Shown piece after piece: positions 42,284 through 50,472 of a stretch of 64,000 nt of DNA. Location of the stretch: NCBI RefSeq assembly GCF_000720475.1, contig NZ_JOAP01000019.1:1-64000 (forward strand). Direction: 5' to 3'. The stretch is from Streptomyces aureocirculatus. GTDB lineage: Bacteria; Actinomycetota; Actinomycetes; Streptomycetales; Streptomycetaceae. Numbering within the stretch: the first letter of the stretch is position 1; every line of letters begins with the position of its first letter. The notes under the pieces are model-generated. The model saw only the letters and a list, made by a program, of their open reading frames with translations. It was not told where the DNA came from and ran no database searches. Both the position numbers and the translations under genes were made by a program.

Positions 42284-43732
42284 ATGTCCGCACGCCCCGC
42301 CGCCCAGATCGCCACCGCCCCCGCCACCGGCACCTCCGCCGTCGCCACCGACCCGGCGGACCCCTCCTGCGCGGCGCCGCTCCCCGTACTCGGCCGCGAT
42401 GTCACCGTTCCCCTCGTCACCGGGGGCGAGGTGACGTACGCGGCCCTCGACTACGCCGCGAGCGCCCCCGCCCTGCAGCGCGTGTGGGACGACGTGGCCG
42501 CGTACGCGCCGTACTACGGGAGCGTGCACCGCGGTGCCGGATACCTGTCGCAGCTCTCGACCGACCTGTTCGAGAACGCCCGCAGGACCGTCGCCGACTT
42601 CCTCGGGTGCCGGGAGGGCGACCAGGTGGTGTTCACCCGGTCCACCACCGACTCGCTGAACCTGCTCGCCGCCGCCCTGCCCGCCGACTGCCAGGTCTTC
42701 GTGTTCGAGACCGAGCACCACGCGTCCCTGCTGCCGTGGCGCGACGCCCGCGTCACCTACCTCGACGCCCCGCGCACCCACGACGACGCCGTCCACACCC
42801 TGGAGCGCGCCCTCGCCGACCGCGATCCCTACGGGCCCGCCCTGGTGTGCGTCACCGGCGCCTCCAACGTCACCGGTGAGCTGTGGCCGGTCCGTGAGCT
42901 GGCCGCCGCCGCGCACGCGCACGGCGCCCGCATCGTGCTCGACGCCGCCCAGCTCGCGCCCCACCACCCGGTGGACCTGGCCGAGCTCGACGTCGACTGG
43001 GCCGCCTTCTCCGGCCACAAGCTGTACGCGCCCTTCGGCTCCGGCGTGCTCGCCGGGCGGGCCGACTGGCTCCAGGAGGCCGAGCCGTACCTGGCGGGCG
43101 GCGGCGCCTCGCGGAAGGTGGCGCGCCGCGCCGACGGGGGAGTGGACGTCGAGTGGCACGACACGGCCGCCCGGCACGAGGCGGGCTCGCCCAACGTCAT
43201 CGGCGCGTACTCCATCGCCTCCGCCTGCAAGGCCCTTCAGGAGGCCGGGTTCGACGGGCTCGTGGAGCGGGAGCGGCACCTGATCCGCACCGTCCGCGAA
43301 GGGCTCGCCGAGGTGCCGCGGGTGCGGGTGCTCTCGCTGTTCGGGGACGACGCGCCGCGCGTCGGCGTCATCTCGTTCGTCGTGGACGGCTGGAACAGCT
43401 CCCACTTCGCGGCCGCGCTGTCCGCCGAGTACGGCATCGGGGTCCGCGACGGCCTCTTCTGTGCGCACCCGCTGGTGCGCACCCTGCTCGGCGGCACGTC
43501 CGACGAGCCCGGCGAGTGCGGCGCCCCCGAGGCGGCGCCCGGCGAGCGGTCCCTGAACGCGATCCGGGTGAGCTTCGGCGCGGGCACCCCGGACGAGCAC
43601 GTGGAGCGGTTCGTACGGGCCGTCAAGGAACTGGTCGCCGACGGCGCGCGCTGGAACTACCGCACCGAGGACGGGCGTTGCGTGCCGGACACCGACGCCG
43701 CCGGTGCTGCCACCGGTGCCGCCGCGGCCTGA
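42284..43732 (+). CDS. Class V aminotransferase-fold PLP enzyme (cysteine desulfurase/selenocysteine lyase-like)
   Basis: 482 aa. PLP-fold landmarks: VVFTRSTTDSLNLLAAALP (phosphate-binding), FETEHHASLLPW with the stacking His, ASNVTGELWPV, RIVLDAAQLAPH, and the Schiff-base Lys in FSGHKLYAPFGSG. The C-terminal domain has SPNVIGAYSIASAC and SVSFGAGT-like RVSFGAGTPDEHVERFV. Control by a SAM-IV riboswitch points to sulfur amino acid metabolism, such as cysteine or methionine recycling. The typical catalytic Cys of desulfurases is not in a clear loop, though ECGAPEAAPGERSLNAIRVS has one. ATG at 42284 follows AGGGAGA by 6 nt. Its 3' end overlaps the convergent glycerate kinase gene by 76 nt. Confidence 0.88.
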   Translation: MSARPAAQIATAPATGTSAVATDPADPSCAAPLPVLGRDVTVPLVTGGEVTYAALDYAASAPALQRVWDDVAAYAPYYGSVHRGAGYLSQLSTDLFENARRTVADFLGCREGDQVVFTRSTTDSLNLLAAALPADCQVFVFETEHHASLLPWRDARVTYLDAPRTHDDAVHTLERALADRDPYGPALVCVTGASNVTGELWPVRELAAAAHAHGARIVLDAAQLAPHHPVDLAELDVDWAAFSGHKLYAPFGSGVLAGRADWLQEAEPYLAGGGASRKVARRADGGVDVEWHDTAARHEAGSPNVIGAYSIASACKALQEAGFDGLVERERHLIRTVREGLAEVPRVRVLSLFGDDAPRVGVISFVVDGWNSSHFAAALSAEYGIGVRDGLFCAHPLVRTLLGGTSDEPGECGAPEAAPGERSLNAIRVSFGAGTPDEHVERFVRAVKELVADGARWNYRTEDGRCVPDTDAAGAATGAAAA

Positions 43733-44928
43733 CCCGGCAGCAGGGGCGCAGCGGGACCCGGCCCCGAAAGCACGGGCCCCGGCAGCCTGGAACCCAGCAC
43801 GATCATGCGCAGGGCGCGTTCGGTGGCGTCGGTGAGGAACTCGGCGCCCCGGTTCAGCGCCTCCGTCAGCGACACCGGGGCGGGCAGGATCGCGCTGTAG
43901 GCGTCCACGCCGAGCGCGCGCACCTCCTGCGCCCCGTCGCCGATGGTGCCCGCGAGCACGAGCACCGGTCTGCCGGACCGCTTGGCGCGGCGCGCCACCT
44001 CCGCCGGCACCTTGCCGCGCGGCGTCTGGTGGTCGAGGGCGCCCTCGGCGGTGACGACCAGGTCGGCGCGGGCGAGCCTGGCGTCCAGGTCCAGGTGGTC
44101 CAGGAGCACGTCGAAGCGGGGCAGGAGCCTGGCGCCGAGCGCGGCGAGCCCCGCGCCGAGACCTCCGGACGCGCCGGTACCGGGGCCCCCGCAGAGGTCG
44201 GTGGTGACGCCGAGGTCGCGCGTCAGGACGTACGCCCAGTGATCGAGGGCCCCGGCGAGCTCCTCGACCTGGGCGGGAGTCGCGCCCTTCTGCGGGCCGA
44301 ACACCCGGGCCACGCCGTGGGGGCCGCACAGGACGTTGTACGGGTTGCAGGCGACGAGCAGCTCCGTGCGGGCGAGGCGGGGGTCGAGGCGCGTGCTGTC
44401 GATGTGGTGAAGCCGCGTCAGCTCCCGGCCCCCGTAAGGGAGTTCCCAGCCGTCGGCGTCCAGGAGCCGGGCGCCGAGAGCCTGTAGCGCGCCCGCGCCC
44501 CCGTCGGACGTACCCGAGTCGCCGCAGCCCACCAGGACGCGGCGGGCGCCGGTGTCGAGGGCGGCCCTGATCAGCTCGCCGACGCCGTACGTCGTGGTGG
44601 CCCCCGGGTCGCGCAGGTCCCGCGGGACCAGGCCGAGGCCCGCGGCGGCGGCCATCTCCACGACGGCGGTGCCGGAGCCGAGCAGTGCGAAGTGCGTGCC
44701 GATGCGCTCGCCCAGGGGGCCCGTCGCGGGCAGCGCCACCAAGCGGCCCCCGGTCGCCGCGGCCAGGGCCTGTGCGGTGCCCTCGCCGCCGTCCACCAGC
44801 GGGATCAGGTCGACCTCGGCGTCCGGTACGACACGTCGTACGCCGGTGGCGATGGCCTCGGCGGCGGCCTTGGCGGACAGGGACTCCTTGAAGCCGCTGG
44901 GCGCGACGGCGACACGGGTCAGGGACAT
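43657..44928 (-). CDS. Glycerate kinase (GarK/GlxK family)
   Basis: 423 aa. It begins MSLTRVAVAPSGFKESLSAK with VDGGEGTAQALAAATGG, the family start, and contains VLVGCGDSGTSDGGAGALQA near 130-149, FGPQKGATPAQVEEL and ADLVVTAEGALDHQTPRGKV. It phosphorylates D-glycerate to 2- or 3-phosphoglycerate. The C-terminal 45 residues (from PGPVLSGPGPAAPLLPG) are a low-complexity extension overlapping the convergent gene. ATG at 44928 has AAGGAG 7 nt upstream. It follows the SLC13-type transporter gene after 76 nt, so both may serve uptake and use of an organic acid. Confidence 0.93.
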   Translation of the reverse strand: MSLTRVAVAPSGFKESLSAKAAAEAIATGVRRVVPDAEVDLIPLVDGGEGTAQALAAATGGRLVALPATGPLGERIGTHFALLGSGTAVVEMAAAAGLGLVPRDLRDPGATTTYGVGELIRAALDTGARRVLVGCGDSGTSDGGAGALQALGARLLDADGWELPYGGRELTRLHHIDSTRLDPRLARTELLVACNPYNVLCGPHGVARVFGPQKGATPAQVEELAGALDHWAYVLTRDLGVTTDLCGGPGTGASGGLGAGLAALGARLLPRFDVLLDHLDLDARLARADLVVTAEGALDHQTPRGKVPAEVARRAKRSGRPVLVLAGTIGDGAQEVRALGVDAYSAILPAPVSLTEALNRGAEFLTDATERALRMIVLGSRLPGPVLSGPGPAAPLLPGQAAAAPVAAPAASVSGTQRPSSVR

Positions 44929-45004
44929 GGACGTACTCCTTGCGGGCAGGGGGGCGAGAGGACTCGGCCGACGGGCGGTGCCGGCGTACGGCGAAGGCGT
45001 GGGC

Positions 45005-46438
45005 TCAACGGACGACGGGCACGCCGAGCAGGGGCCATACCGAGAGCGCGAACAGCAGGACGAGGGCCGCCGTCAGGGGAGCGAGCACGGCGGACAGACG
45101 CAGCAGGTCACGCGAGGTGTAGGTGGGCGTCCCCGGTATGTCGGCGAAGAGCGTGACCGGCTTCGCGGACGCGGGCAGCGTGTGACAGAACCCGGCGGCG
45201 GCGGTGGACGCGAGCGCGGCGGCGACCGGGTTCACACCGGCGCCCACGGCAGCCGCGATCACCAGCGGCACGAGCACCGACGAGCGGGCGGAGCGGGACT
45301 GCAGGACCAGATGGGCCGCCGTGCTGACCAGGACGACCACGGCCAGGAACAGCCAGGGCGCCACATCGACGGGCAACCCCGCCACCAGCCACTTCGCCGC
45401 CCCCGAGTCGGACATGGCGACGCCCATCGCCATCGTCGCCGCCATGAAGAGCAGCAGCGACCACGGCACCGTCTTCAGCGCGTCCTTCAGGCGTACGGTG
45501 CCGAGCGCGGGCGACGACGCGACGACGGCGCCGATCAACGCGACCATCGCGGGCGGCACTTGGTGCAGCGGCTCGCTGCACCACAGCGCGACGACGGTGG
45601 CCAGGAGGAGGGCGCAGCGGGTCTCGGCGGGCTCCCAGGGTCCTGTGACCGGGCCGCCCACGTCCTCGGTGTCGCGCACGTGTTCCTGTATCTGCTCGGG
45701 CGTGATCCGGACGGGGCCCGCGCGGTCGGCGCGGCGCGTCGTCGTCAACAGCACGGCCTCGGCCGCCAGATGGGACGAGACGATCGCGAGGGGCAGACCG
45801 AGCAGCAGCCACTGCGTGAAGCCGATCCGCTCCCCGGTGCTCTCCCACAGGACCGAGACCGTGATCAGATGGGCGCCCGCACCGATCAGGGTGGCGACGG
45901 CGGACAGCAGGATCACCGTCGGGAACAGCAGCGCCAGCATCACGACGAGCCGTCGGCGGTCGGCGAGGGCCTTGGCGAGCGCGAGGAAGACGGGCAGGGC
46001 CAGTGCCGCCCTGCCGGAGGTGGCGGGTACCGCGAAGGCCGTCACGACGAGCGCGGCGGTCGTCAGATGCGTGAGCTGGCGCACGCTGCGGGCCCCGCTG
46101 ACCAGGAACACCGCGGCGCGCCCCGCGAGGCCGCTGCGCGCCACGGCGGCGGCGAGCACGAACGCGCAGATCAGCAGCCACACCGTCGCGTCGCCGAGGG
46201 CCCCGAAGAGGGTGTCGCTGCTGATCACGCCGGTGGCGGTGAGGGCGAGCCCGGCGCCGAGCGCGATGTACGTGTCGTCGATCGGTGTGCCGATCCAGGC
46301 GCAGGTGGCGAGCGCGAAGACCGCGAGCGTGAGCCGGGCGTCCCCGCTCAGACCGGGGAAGTTGGCGGGCACGACGAGCAGCGCGCACAGGCTCAGGGCC
46401 AGGCAGAGCAGGGTCGACTGCCGCAGGGTCGGTGTCAC
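45005..46438 (-). CDS. SLC13/DASS-type anion transporter (sodium:dicarboxylate/sulfate symporter family)
   Basis: 477 aa, about twelve hydrophobic segments. The family layout is seen in LAVFALATCAWIGTPIDDTY, ATVWLLICAFVLAAAVARSG, AVPATSGRAALALPVFLALA near 137-156 (a Ser/Thr-rich hairpin as at the substrate site), and STAAAGFCHTLPASAKPVTL near 420-439 in the second repeat. Substrates in this family are dicarboxylates, citrate or sulfate. GTG at 46438. Upstream at 46472 is the direct repeat shared with the head of the two-component operon, and glycerate kinase follows, so a small organic acid is the best guess. Confidence 0.87.
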   Translation of the reverse strand: MTPTLRQSTLLCLALSLCALLVVPANFPGLSGDARLTLAVFALATCAWIGTPIDDTYIALGAGLALTATGVISSDTLFGALGDATVWLLICAFVLAAAVARSGLAGRAAVFLVSGARSVRQLTHLTTAALVVTAFAVPATSGRAALALPVFLALAKALADRRRLVVMLALLFPTVILLSAVATLIGAGAHLITVSVLWESTGERIGFTQWLLLGLPLAIVSSHLAAEAVLLTTTRRADRAGPVRITPEQIQEHVRDTEDVGGPVTGPWEPAETRCALLLATVVALWCSEPLHQVPPAMVALIGAVVASSPALGTVRLKDALKTVPWSLLLFMAATMAMGVAMSDSGAAKWLVAGLPVDVAPWLFLAVVVLVSTAAHLVLQSRSARSSVLVPLVIAAAVGAGVNPVAAALASTAAAGFCHTLPASAKPVTLFADIPGTPTYTSRDLLRLSAVLAPLTAALVLLFALSVWPLLGVPVVR

Positions 46439-46471
46439 GGCATCCAGGGTTGTGCCGGGCCGTGAGCCGCC

Positions 46472-46489
46472 GATGAGCCGAAGATGAAG
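46472..46489 (-). promoter_or_regulatory. 11-bp-period direct repeat upstream of the transporter gene
   Basis: GATGAGCCGAAGATGAAG on the plus strand (CTTCATCTTCGGCTCATC in the gene direction) contains GATGA twice at an 11-bp spacing; a third related copy (TGAGCCGCC) precedes at 46461-46471. This is the form of an OmpR-family binding site. The same sequence with one change lies at 49278-49295, at an identical 33-nt distance from a start codon. Confidence 0.65.
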
Positions 46490-46515
46490 GGAACTTCACC
46501 GAGCCCCGCGCCCCC

Positions 46516-47178
46516 TCAGGCCGGCAGCCGGTACCCCATCCCCCGTACCGTCTCCACCCGCTCCGCCCCCAGCTTCTTGCGCAGCGCCCGCACGTACACG
46601 TCCACGATGTTCGAGCCCGGGTCGAAGTCGTAGCCCCACACGTGGGACAGGATCTGCTCGCGGGACAGGACCTGTCCGGGGTGGCGCAGGAACAGCTCCA
46701 GGAGCACGAACTCCCGTGCCGTCAGGTCCACCGTCCGCTCGCCCGAACGGGCCCGGCGCGTACGCAGGTCGAGCGTCACCTCGCCGGCGCGAAGGACGGT
46801 CACCTCGGGCGCCCGGGCCGCCGTGCGCAGCCGCAGCCGCACCCGCGCGAGGAGTTCCTCGAAGCGGAACGGCTTCGTCATCCAGTCGTCGGCGCCGCCC
46901 TCCAGACCGGCGACCGTGTCCCGCACGGAGTCACGGGCCGTCAGCACGATCACCGGCGCCGACATCCGCGCCTCGCGCAGCTCCCGCAGGACCGTGAAGC
47001 CGTCGCGTCCGGGCAGCCCGATGTCGAGCAGGATCAGGTCGAAGCCACCGGTGAGGGCGTAGTCGTACGCCGTGTCGCCGTCGCCCACGATCGTCGTCGT
47101 GAAGCCGTTGGCGCGCAGCCCCTTGTCGACGAAGGACGCGATGCGCTCCTCGTCCTCCACGATCAGGATGCGGTTCAC
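46516..47178 (-). CDS. OmpR/PhoB-family response regulator
   Basis: 220 aa. Receiver domain: acidic pair in LIVEDEERI, phosphoacceptor Asp in LILLDIGLPGRDG near residue 51, Thr in VLTARD, Lys in WMTKPFRFEEL. The C-terminal winged helix shows LTAREFVLLELFLRHPGQVL and SNIVDVYVRALRKKLGAERV. It should bind direct repeats with 10-11-bp spacing, and two such sites occur in this operon (46472 and 49278). GTG at 47178. It is 28 nt downstream of the histidine kinase gene. Confidence 0.95.
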   Translation of the reverse strand: MNRILIVEDEERIASFVDKGLRANGFTTTIVGDGDTAYDYALTGGFDLILLDIGLPGRDGFTVLRELREARMSAPVIVLTARDSVRDTVAGLEGGADDWMTKPFRFEELLARVRLRLRTAARAPEVTVLRAGEVTLDLRTRRARSGERTVDLTAREFVLLELFLRHPGQVLSREQILSHVWGYDFDPGSNIVDVYVRALRKKLGAERVETVRGMGYRLPA

Positions 47179-47206
47179 GCGCGGTCCCCAGCGATCGGGT
47201 GCAGAC

Positions 47207-48646
47207 TCATGTCCGGTCCTCCAGTACGAGTACGAAAGTGGCGCCGCCGCCCTCGGTGGGGCGCAGCAGGACCTCGCCGCGGTGGCCCCTGGCGATCGCG
47301 CGGACGATGGCGAGGCCGAGCCCCGCCCCGCTGGTCCTCGCCCCGCGCCGGGACGTGCCGCGGCGGAAGCGTTCGAAGATGACCTCGGCGTCCTGGTCCT
47401 GGACGCCCGGGCCGCTGTCGGCGACGTACAGCTCGACGCGCCCCGCGGTGACCCGGGAGCCGATGCGCACGCGCTGCCCGGGCACGGTGTGCTGGACGGC
47501 GTTCTGGGCTAGCTGGACCATCGCCTGGGTGATGCGCTGCGGGTCGAGTCCGGCCTCGCAGTCGGCGACCCCGGCCAGCTCCCAGCGCCGCTCGCCGAGC
47601 GTGCGCGCCTTCACGAAGACGTCGGCCGTCAACTCGGCGACCTGCACCGGCTCCGGCCTGATGAAGTCCGGGCGTTCGGCCTTGGCCAGGAGCAGCAGGT
47701 CCTCGACGATGCGGCTCATCCGGTCCAGTTCGTCGGTGACGAGCCGGACGGTCTCCTCGCGTTCGGCGGCGGTCTCCGTGGCGCCGCCCATCAGCTCCAG
47801 GTGGCCGCGCACGATGGTGATGGGGGTGCGCAGCTCGTGCCCGGCGTCGTCGACGAACTCGCGCTGCGCGGCGAAGGCCCGCTCCAGGCGGTCGAGCATG
47901 CCGTTGAACGTCTCGGCGAGGGCGGCGATGTCGTCCCCGCCGTGCACGGGGATGCGCCGGGTCAGGTCCTGCCCGGTGAGCTGCGCGGCGGCGGTCCGCA
48001 CCACCCGTACGGGTTTGAGGATGCGCCCGGCCACGGCCCACGCGATGCCCGTGGTGAGCACGAGCGCCACGCCGGAGATGGCGAGCAGGATGCGGAAGAC
48101 GTCGTCCGCCTTGGCCTGTTCGGCGGCCGGGTGGAAGGCCACGACGAACGCCGCCTCCGGCTCGCCGCCGTGCCGGGCGATGTCGACCTTGGACCAGCGC
48201 AGCTCGCCGGTGGGGCGGTCCAGGGAGCCGGTGGAGCCGCGCGCCGCGAAGATCGCCCGCCGGGCCGCGGGGTCGTGGTGCAGCGGATGGCCCACCGACA
48301 CCTCACGGGGCTGGGTGTACTGCGCGGGGCCCGCGCCCTCGCGCCGCACCAGACCGATCAGTTCCTCGCCCGGGTCCGCGTACTGGCGCTCCAGGAAGAC
48401 CGTGAGCAGCCTGCGCGGGTCGGTGAAGCTCTCGCCGGTGTCCGGGTCGACGCCCCGGTCGACGAAGTTGGTGAACTCGCCGGTCTCCTGGGCGAGCAGC
48501 CGGTCGACGCGGCGGTCGACGTCGCGCAGCAGGATCGAACGGGTGGTCGTGGCGACCGCGGCGAGCGCGACCGTCATCATCACGAGCAGCCACAGCAGGA
48601 TGCGGACGCGCGCGGAGAGCCTGCGGCGGCCGGGCCCGGACGCGTC
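47207..48646 (-). CDS. Two-component sensor histidine kinase (start unresolved)
   Basis: About 479 aa in the protein-like part. Two membrane spans (LLWLLVMMTVALAAVATTT and FRILLAISGVALVLTTGIAW) flank an extracytoplasmic sensor domain of about 130 residues, then HAMP, the phosphoacceptor box FVDDAGHELRTPITIVRGHL, and ATPase motifs MVQLAQNAVQHT, VADSGPGV and SGAGLGLAIVRAI. The frame becomes protein-like at GRRRLSARVRILL, just after the stop of the upstream gene (48645). No ATG, GTG or TTG lies there. In-frame candidates are GTG 48583, which cuts into the first span, and GTG 48988 or ATG 49171, which need a long overlap in another frame. I set the end at the junction. Confidence 0.85.
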   Translation of the reverse strand, partial: DASGPGRRRLSARVRILLWLLVMMTVALAAVATTTRSILLRDVDRRVDRLLAQETGEFTNFVDRGVDPDTGESFTDPRRLLTVFLERQYADPGEELIGLVRREGAGPAQYTQPREVSVGHPLHHDPAARRAIFAARGSTGSLDRPTGELRWSKVDIARHGGEPEAAFVVAFHPAAEQAKADDVFRILLAISGVALVLTTGIAWAVAGRILKPVRVVRTAAAQLTGQDLTRRIPVHGGDDIAALAETFNGMLDRLERAFAAQREFVDDAGHELRTPITIVRGHLELMGGATETAAEREETVRLVTDELDRMSRIVEDLLLLAKAERPDFIRPEPVQVAELTADVFVKARTLGERRWELAGVADCEAGLDPQRITQAMVQLAQNAVQHTVPGQRVRIGSRVTAGRVELYVADSGPGVQDQDAEVIFERFRRGTSRRGARTSGAGLGLAIVRAIARGHRGEVLLRPTEGGGATFVLVLEDRT

Positions 48647-49244
48647 AGCCGTCGTCGCCGGGCCCGTCGTCCCCGTCGTCCCCGCCGTCGTCCCCGCCGT
48701 CGTCCGCGTCGTCCGCGGGCCCGGACCCGCTGCCGCCGGACCCGCTGCCGCCGGACTCGGGGCCGCTGCCGGACGCGGGGCCGCTTCCGGAGCCAGGGCC
48801 GCCGCCGGAACGCTGGCCGCTCCCGGGCCCTGGGCCGCTCCCGGACCCGGAGCTGCCGCCGGTGCCGGGGTCGCCCCCCGTTCGGGGGTGGCCCCCGGTG
48901 CCGGGATCGCCGCCCGGCCTGGGGGCGCGGGATCCGGTGCCGCCGTCGCCGTGCCTGTCTCCCGTGTCTCCCGTGTCTCCTGCGTCACCCGTGCCGCCCT
49001 GATCGCCGTGCCTGCCCGTGCCGTCCGTGGGGTTGTCGCCGACCGGGGGCGGGGAGACCACCTGGTCGCTCGGGGTGGGCGGGGGTTTCGCCGGTGTGTC
49101 CGACGGGGCGCCGCTGTCCAGCTCGACCTTGGGCGGGGCCTTGGGGGCCGAGGGGTTGTCGGCGAGGACATAGCTCGTCACGGCGATGCCGAGCGGAATC
49201 GCCACGACAGCCGCGAGGGCCGCGATGCGATGCGAGAAGACCAT
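48645..49244 (-). CDS. Membrane-anchored disordered protein heading the two-component operon
   Basis: 199 aa. MVFSHRIAALAAVVAIPLGI starts a single membrane span or signal anchor (about 8-28), followed by an exported tail rich in Pro, Gly, Ser and Asp (SAPKAPPKVELDSGAPSDTP), ending in Gly-Ser and Asp-Asp-Gly repeats. The acidic tail could bind cations. It is the first gene of the block with the kinase, regulator, transporter and glycerate kinase, so it may modulate sensing. ATG at 49244; no ribosome binding site is obvious. The 11-bp direct repeat lies 33 nt upstream. Another long frame overlaps it, but its translation is Arg/Pro/Thr-rich and artificial. Confidence 0.75.
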   Translation of the reverse strand: MVFSHRIAALAAVVAIPLGIAVTSYVLADNPSAPKAPPKVELDSGAPSDTPAKPPPTPSDQVVSPPPVGDNPTDGTGRHGDQGGTGDAGDTGDTGDRHGDGGTGSRAPRPGGDPGTGGHPRTGGDPGTGGSSGSGSGPGPGSGQRSGGGPGSGSGPASGSGPESGGSGSGGSGSGPADDADDGGDDGGDDGDDGPGDDG

Positions 49245-49277
49245 GGCAGCGATCGTGCGGGGCGTACCGCCTCACCA

Positions 49278-49295
49278 GATGAGCCGCAGATGAAG
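49278..49295 (-). promoter_or_regulatory. 11-bp-period direct repeat upstream of the two-component operon
   Basis: GATGAGCCGCAGATGAAG on the plus strand differs at one base from the element at 46472-46489. GATGA occurs at 49278 and 49289, 11 bp apart. It lies 33 nt before the ATG at 49244, the same distance as in the transporter promoter. Confidence 0.65.
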
Positions 49296-49315
49296 AAACC
49301 CTCATCCAGGGGCGG

Positions 49316-49597
49316 CTACGAGTCCAGACCGATCGCGAACGCCGCTTCCAGGTCGTGCTGCGAGTACGTACGGAACGCCACGTGGGTGTCCGTCCCCTGC
49401 ACGCCGGGGATCTTGCTGATCTTCCCCGGGATGACGTCCGCCAGATCGTCGTGGCGGGTCACGCGGACCATGGCGATCAGGTCGTAGGTCCCGGTCACGG
49501 AGAAGACCTCACTGACGCAGTCGAGGGCGGCGATCGACTCGGCGATCTCGGGGATCCGGTCCACGCTGGTCTTGATGAGCACGATCGCGGTGATCAC
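49316..49597 (-). CDS. AsnC/Lrp-type ligand-binding (RAM) domain protein without DNA-binding domain
   Basis: 93 aa. The whole protein is a beta-alpha-beta RAM domain (MITAIVLIKTSVDRIPEIAE, VFSVTGTYDLIAMVRVTRHD), as in the C-terminal half of Lrp/AsnC regulators, with no helix-turn-helix. Such proteins bind amino acids or small ligands and form rings. GTG at 49597 overlaps the rhomboid stop as GTGA, and GAGGGAGA lies 9 nt upstream, so it is coupled to the rhomboid gene. Confidence 0.88.
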   Translation of the reverse strand: MITAIVLIKTSVDRIPEIAESIAALDCVSEVFSVTGTYDLIAMVRVTRHDDLADVIPGKISKIPGVQGTDTHVAFRTYSQHDLEAAFAIGLDS

Positions 49598-50325
49598 GGC
49601 TGACTGTCTCCCTCGGTGGCCTTGCCAGAGGTCTTCACTCTACTTGGCCCCCGACCACGCACCCAGGCGTACAGGAACCCCAGGGAGAAGCCCACCAGGT
49701 GCGCCAGGTACGCCACCGCGGGACCCCGGCTCGCCTGCCCCGCCGCCACCCACTGCAGTGCCACCCAGAACGGCAGCACCACCCAGGCGGGGAACCGCAG
49801 CGGCAGGAAGAACAGGAACGGGAAGAGGCTGGTGACCCGCGCCTGAGGGAAGAGATGGAGAAAGGCGCCGAGCACGGCCGAGATCGCCCCCGAGGCGCCG
49901 ACGAGGGTCTGACCCGAGCCCGCGTGCGCGATCGCGTAGGCGAGCAGGGCCAGCGCTCCGCAGCCGACGTAGAAGAGTGTGTACTGGAGGTGACCCATGC
50001 GTTCCTCGACCATGAGCCCGAACACATACAGGAACAGCATGTTGCCGAGCAGATGCAGCCAGCTTCCGTGCACGAACAGCGCGGTCACGGGGGTGAGCCA
50101 GGCCCGCGGGCTGCCGCTGAGGAGTTCGACGGGTACGACGCCCCAGCGCTCGAAGTAGGCCCGCTGTGCCGCGACGAGGCCGTCCCCGGTGCCGTGGACG
50201 GGATTGAGGCCGGAGTTCGGAGAGATCACGAAGATCGCGCAGCACGCGACGATCAGCGTGTACGTCACCGGAGCCGCCTGCTGCCTCGCCACCCGGCCGA
50301 CGGCCGGAACCCACGAACCGATCAT
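49594..50325 (-). CDS. Rhomboid-family intramembrane serine protease
   Basis: 243 aa, six or seven membrane spans. The catalytic Ser is in TLVGASGAISAVLGAF and the catalytic His in VAYLAHLVGFSLG; HGSWLHLLGNMLFLYVFG is the conserved loop 1-helix 2 region. It cleaves membrane proteins within the bilayer. ATG at 50325 is chosen; the minus strand has TATGCT 6 nt before it, which suits a leaderless transcript, and no ribosome binding site is present. A longer frame from 50352 is possible. Substrate unknown. Confidence 0.92.
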   Translation of the reverse strand: MIGSWVPAVGRVARQQAAPVTYTLIVACCAIFVISPNSGLNPVHGTGDGLVAAQRAYFERWGVVPVELLSGSPRAWLTPVTALFVHGSWLHLLGNMLFLYVFGLMVEERMGHLQYTLFYVGCGALALLAYAIAHAGSGQTLVGASGAISAVLGAFLHLFPQARVTSLFPFLFFLPLRFPAWVVLPFWVALQWVAAGQASRGPAVAYLAHLVGFSLGFLYAWVRGRGPSRVKTSGKATEGDSQP

Positions 50326-50472
50326 GAGCAGAGCATATGGACAGAAGGCCACTTAACGGTGGCAATACACCCAGAGTGCCCCGCCCGCTCGTATGCGTAC
50401 GGAGCCCCTTACCCAGGCCTTAGGGTTACGGGCAATACGCACCACGGTTCCCGAAGGAAAGCGAACGTCACG

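Noticed and set aside
48652..49171. First 170 residues of the longest histidine kinase frame
   Set aside because: The translation is Arg/Pro/Thr/Ala-rich without hydrophobic pattern, whereas the other frame gives a clear membrane-anchored protein. Kept only as a possible dual-coding issue in the findings.
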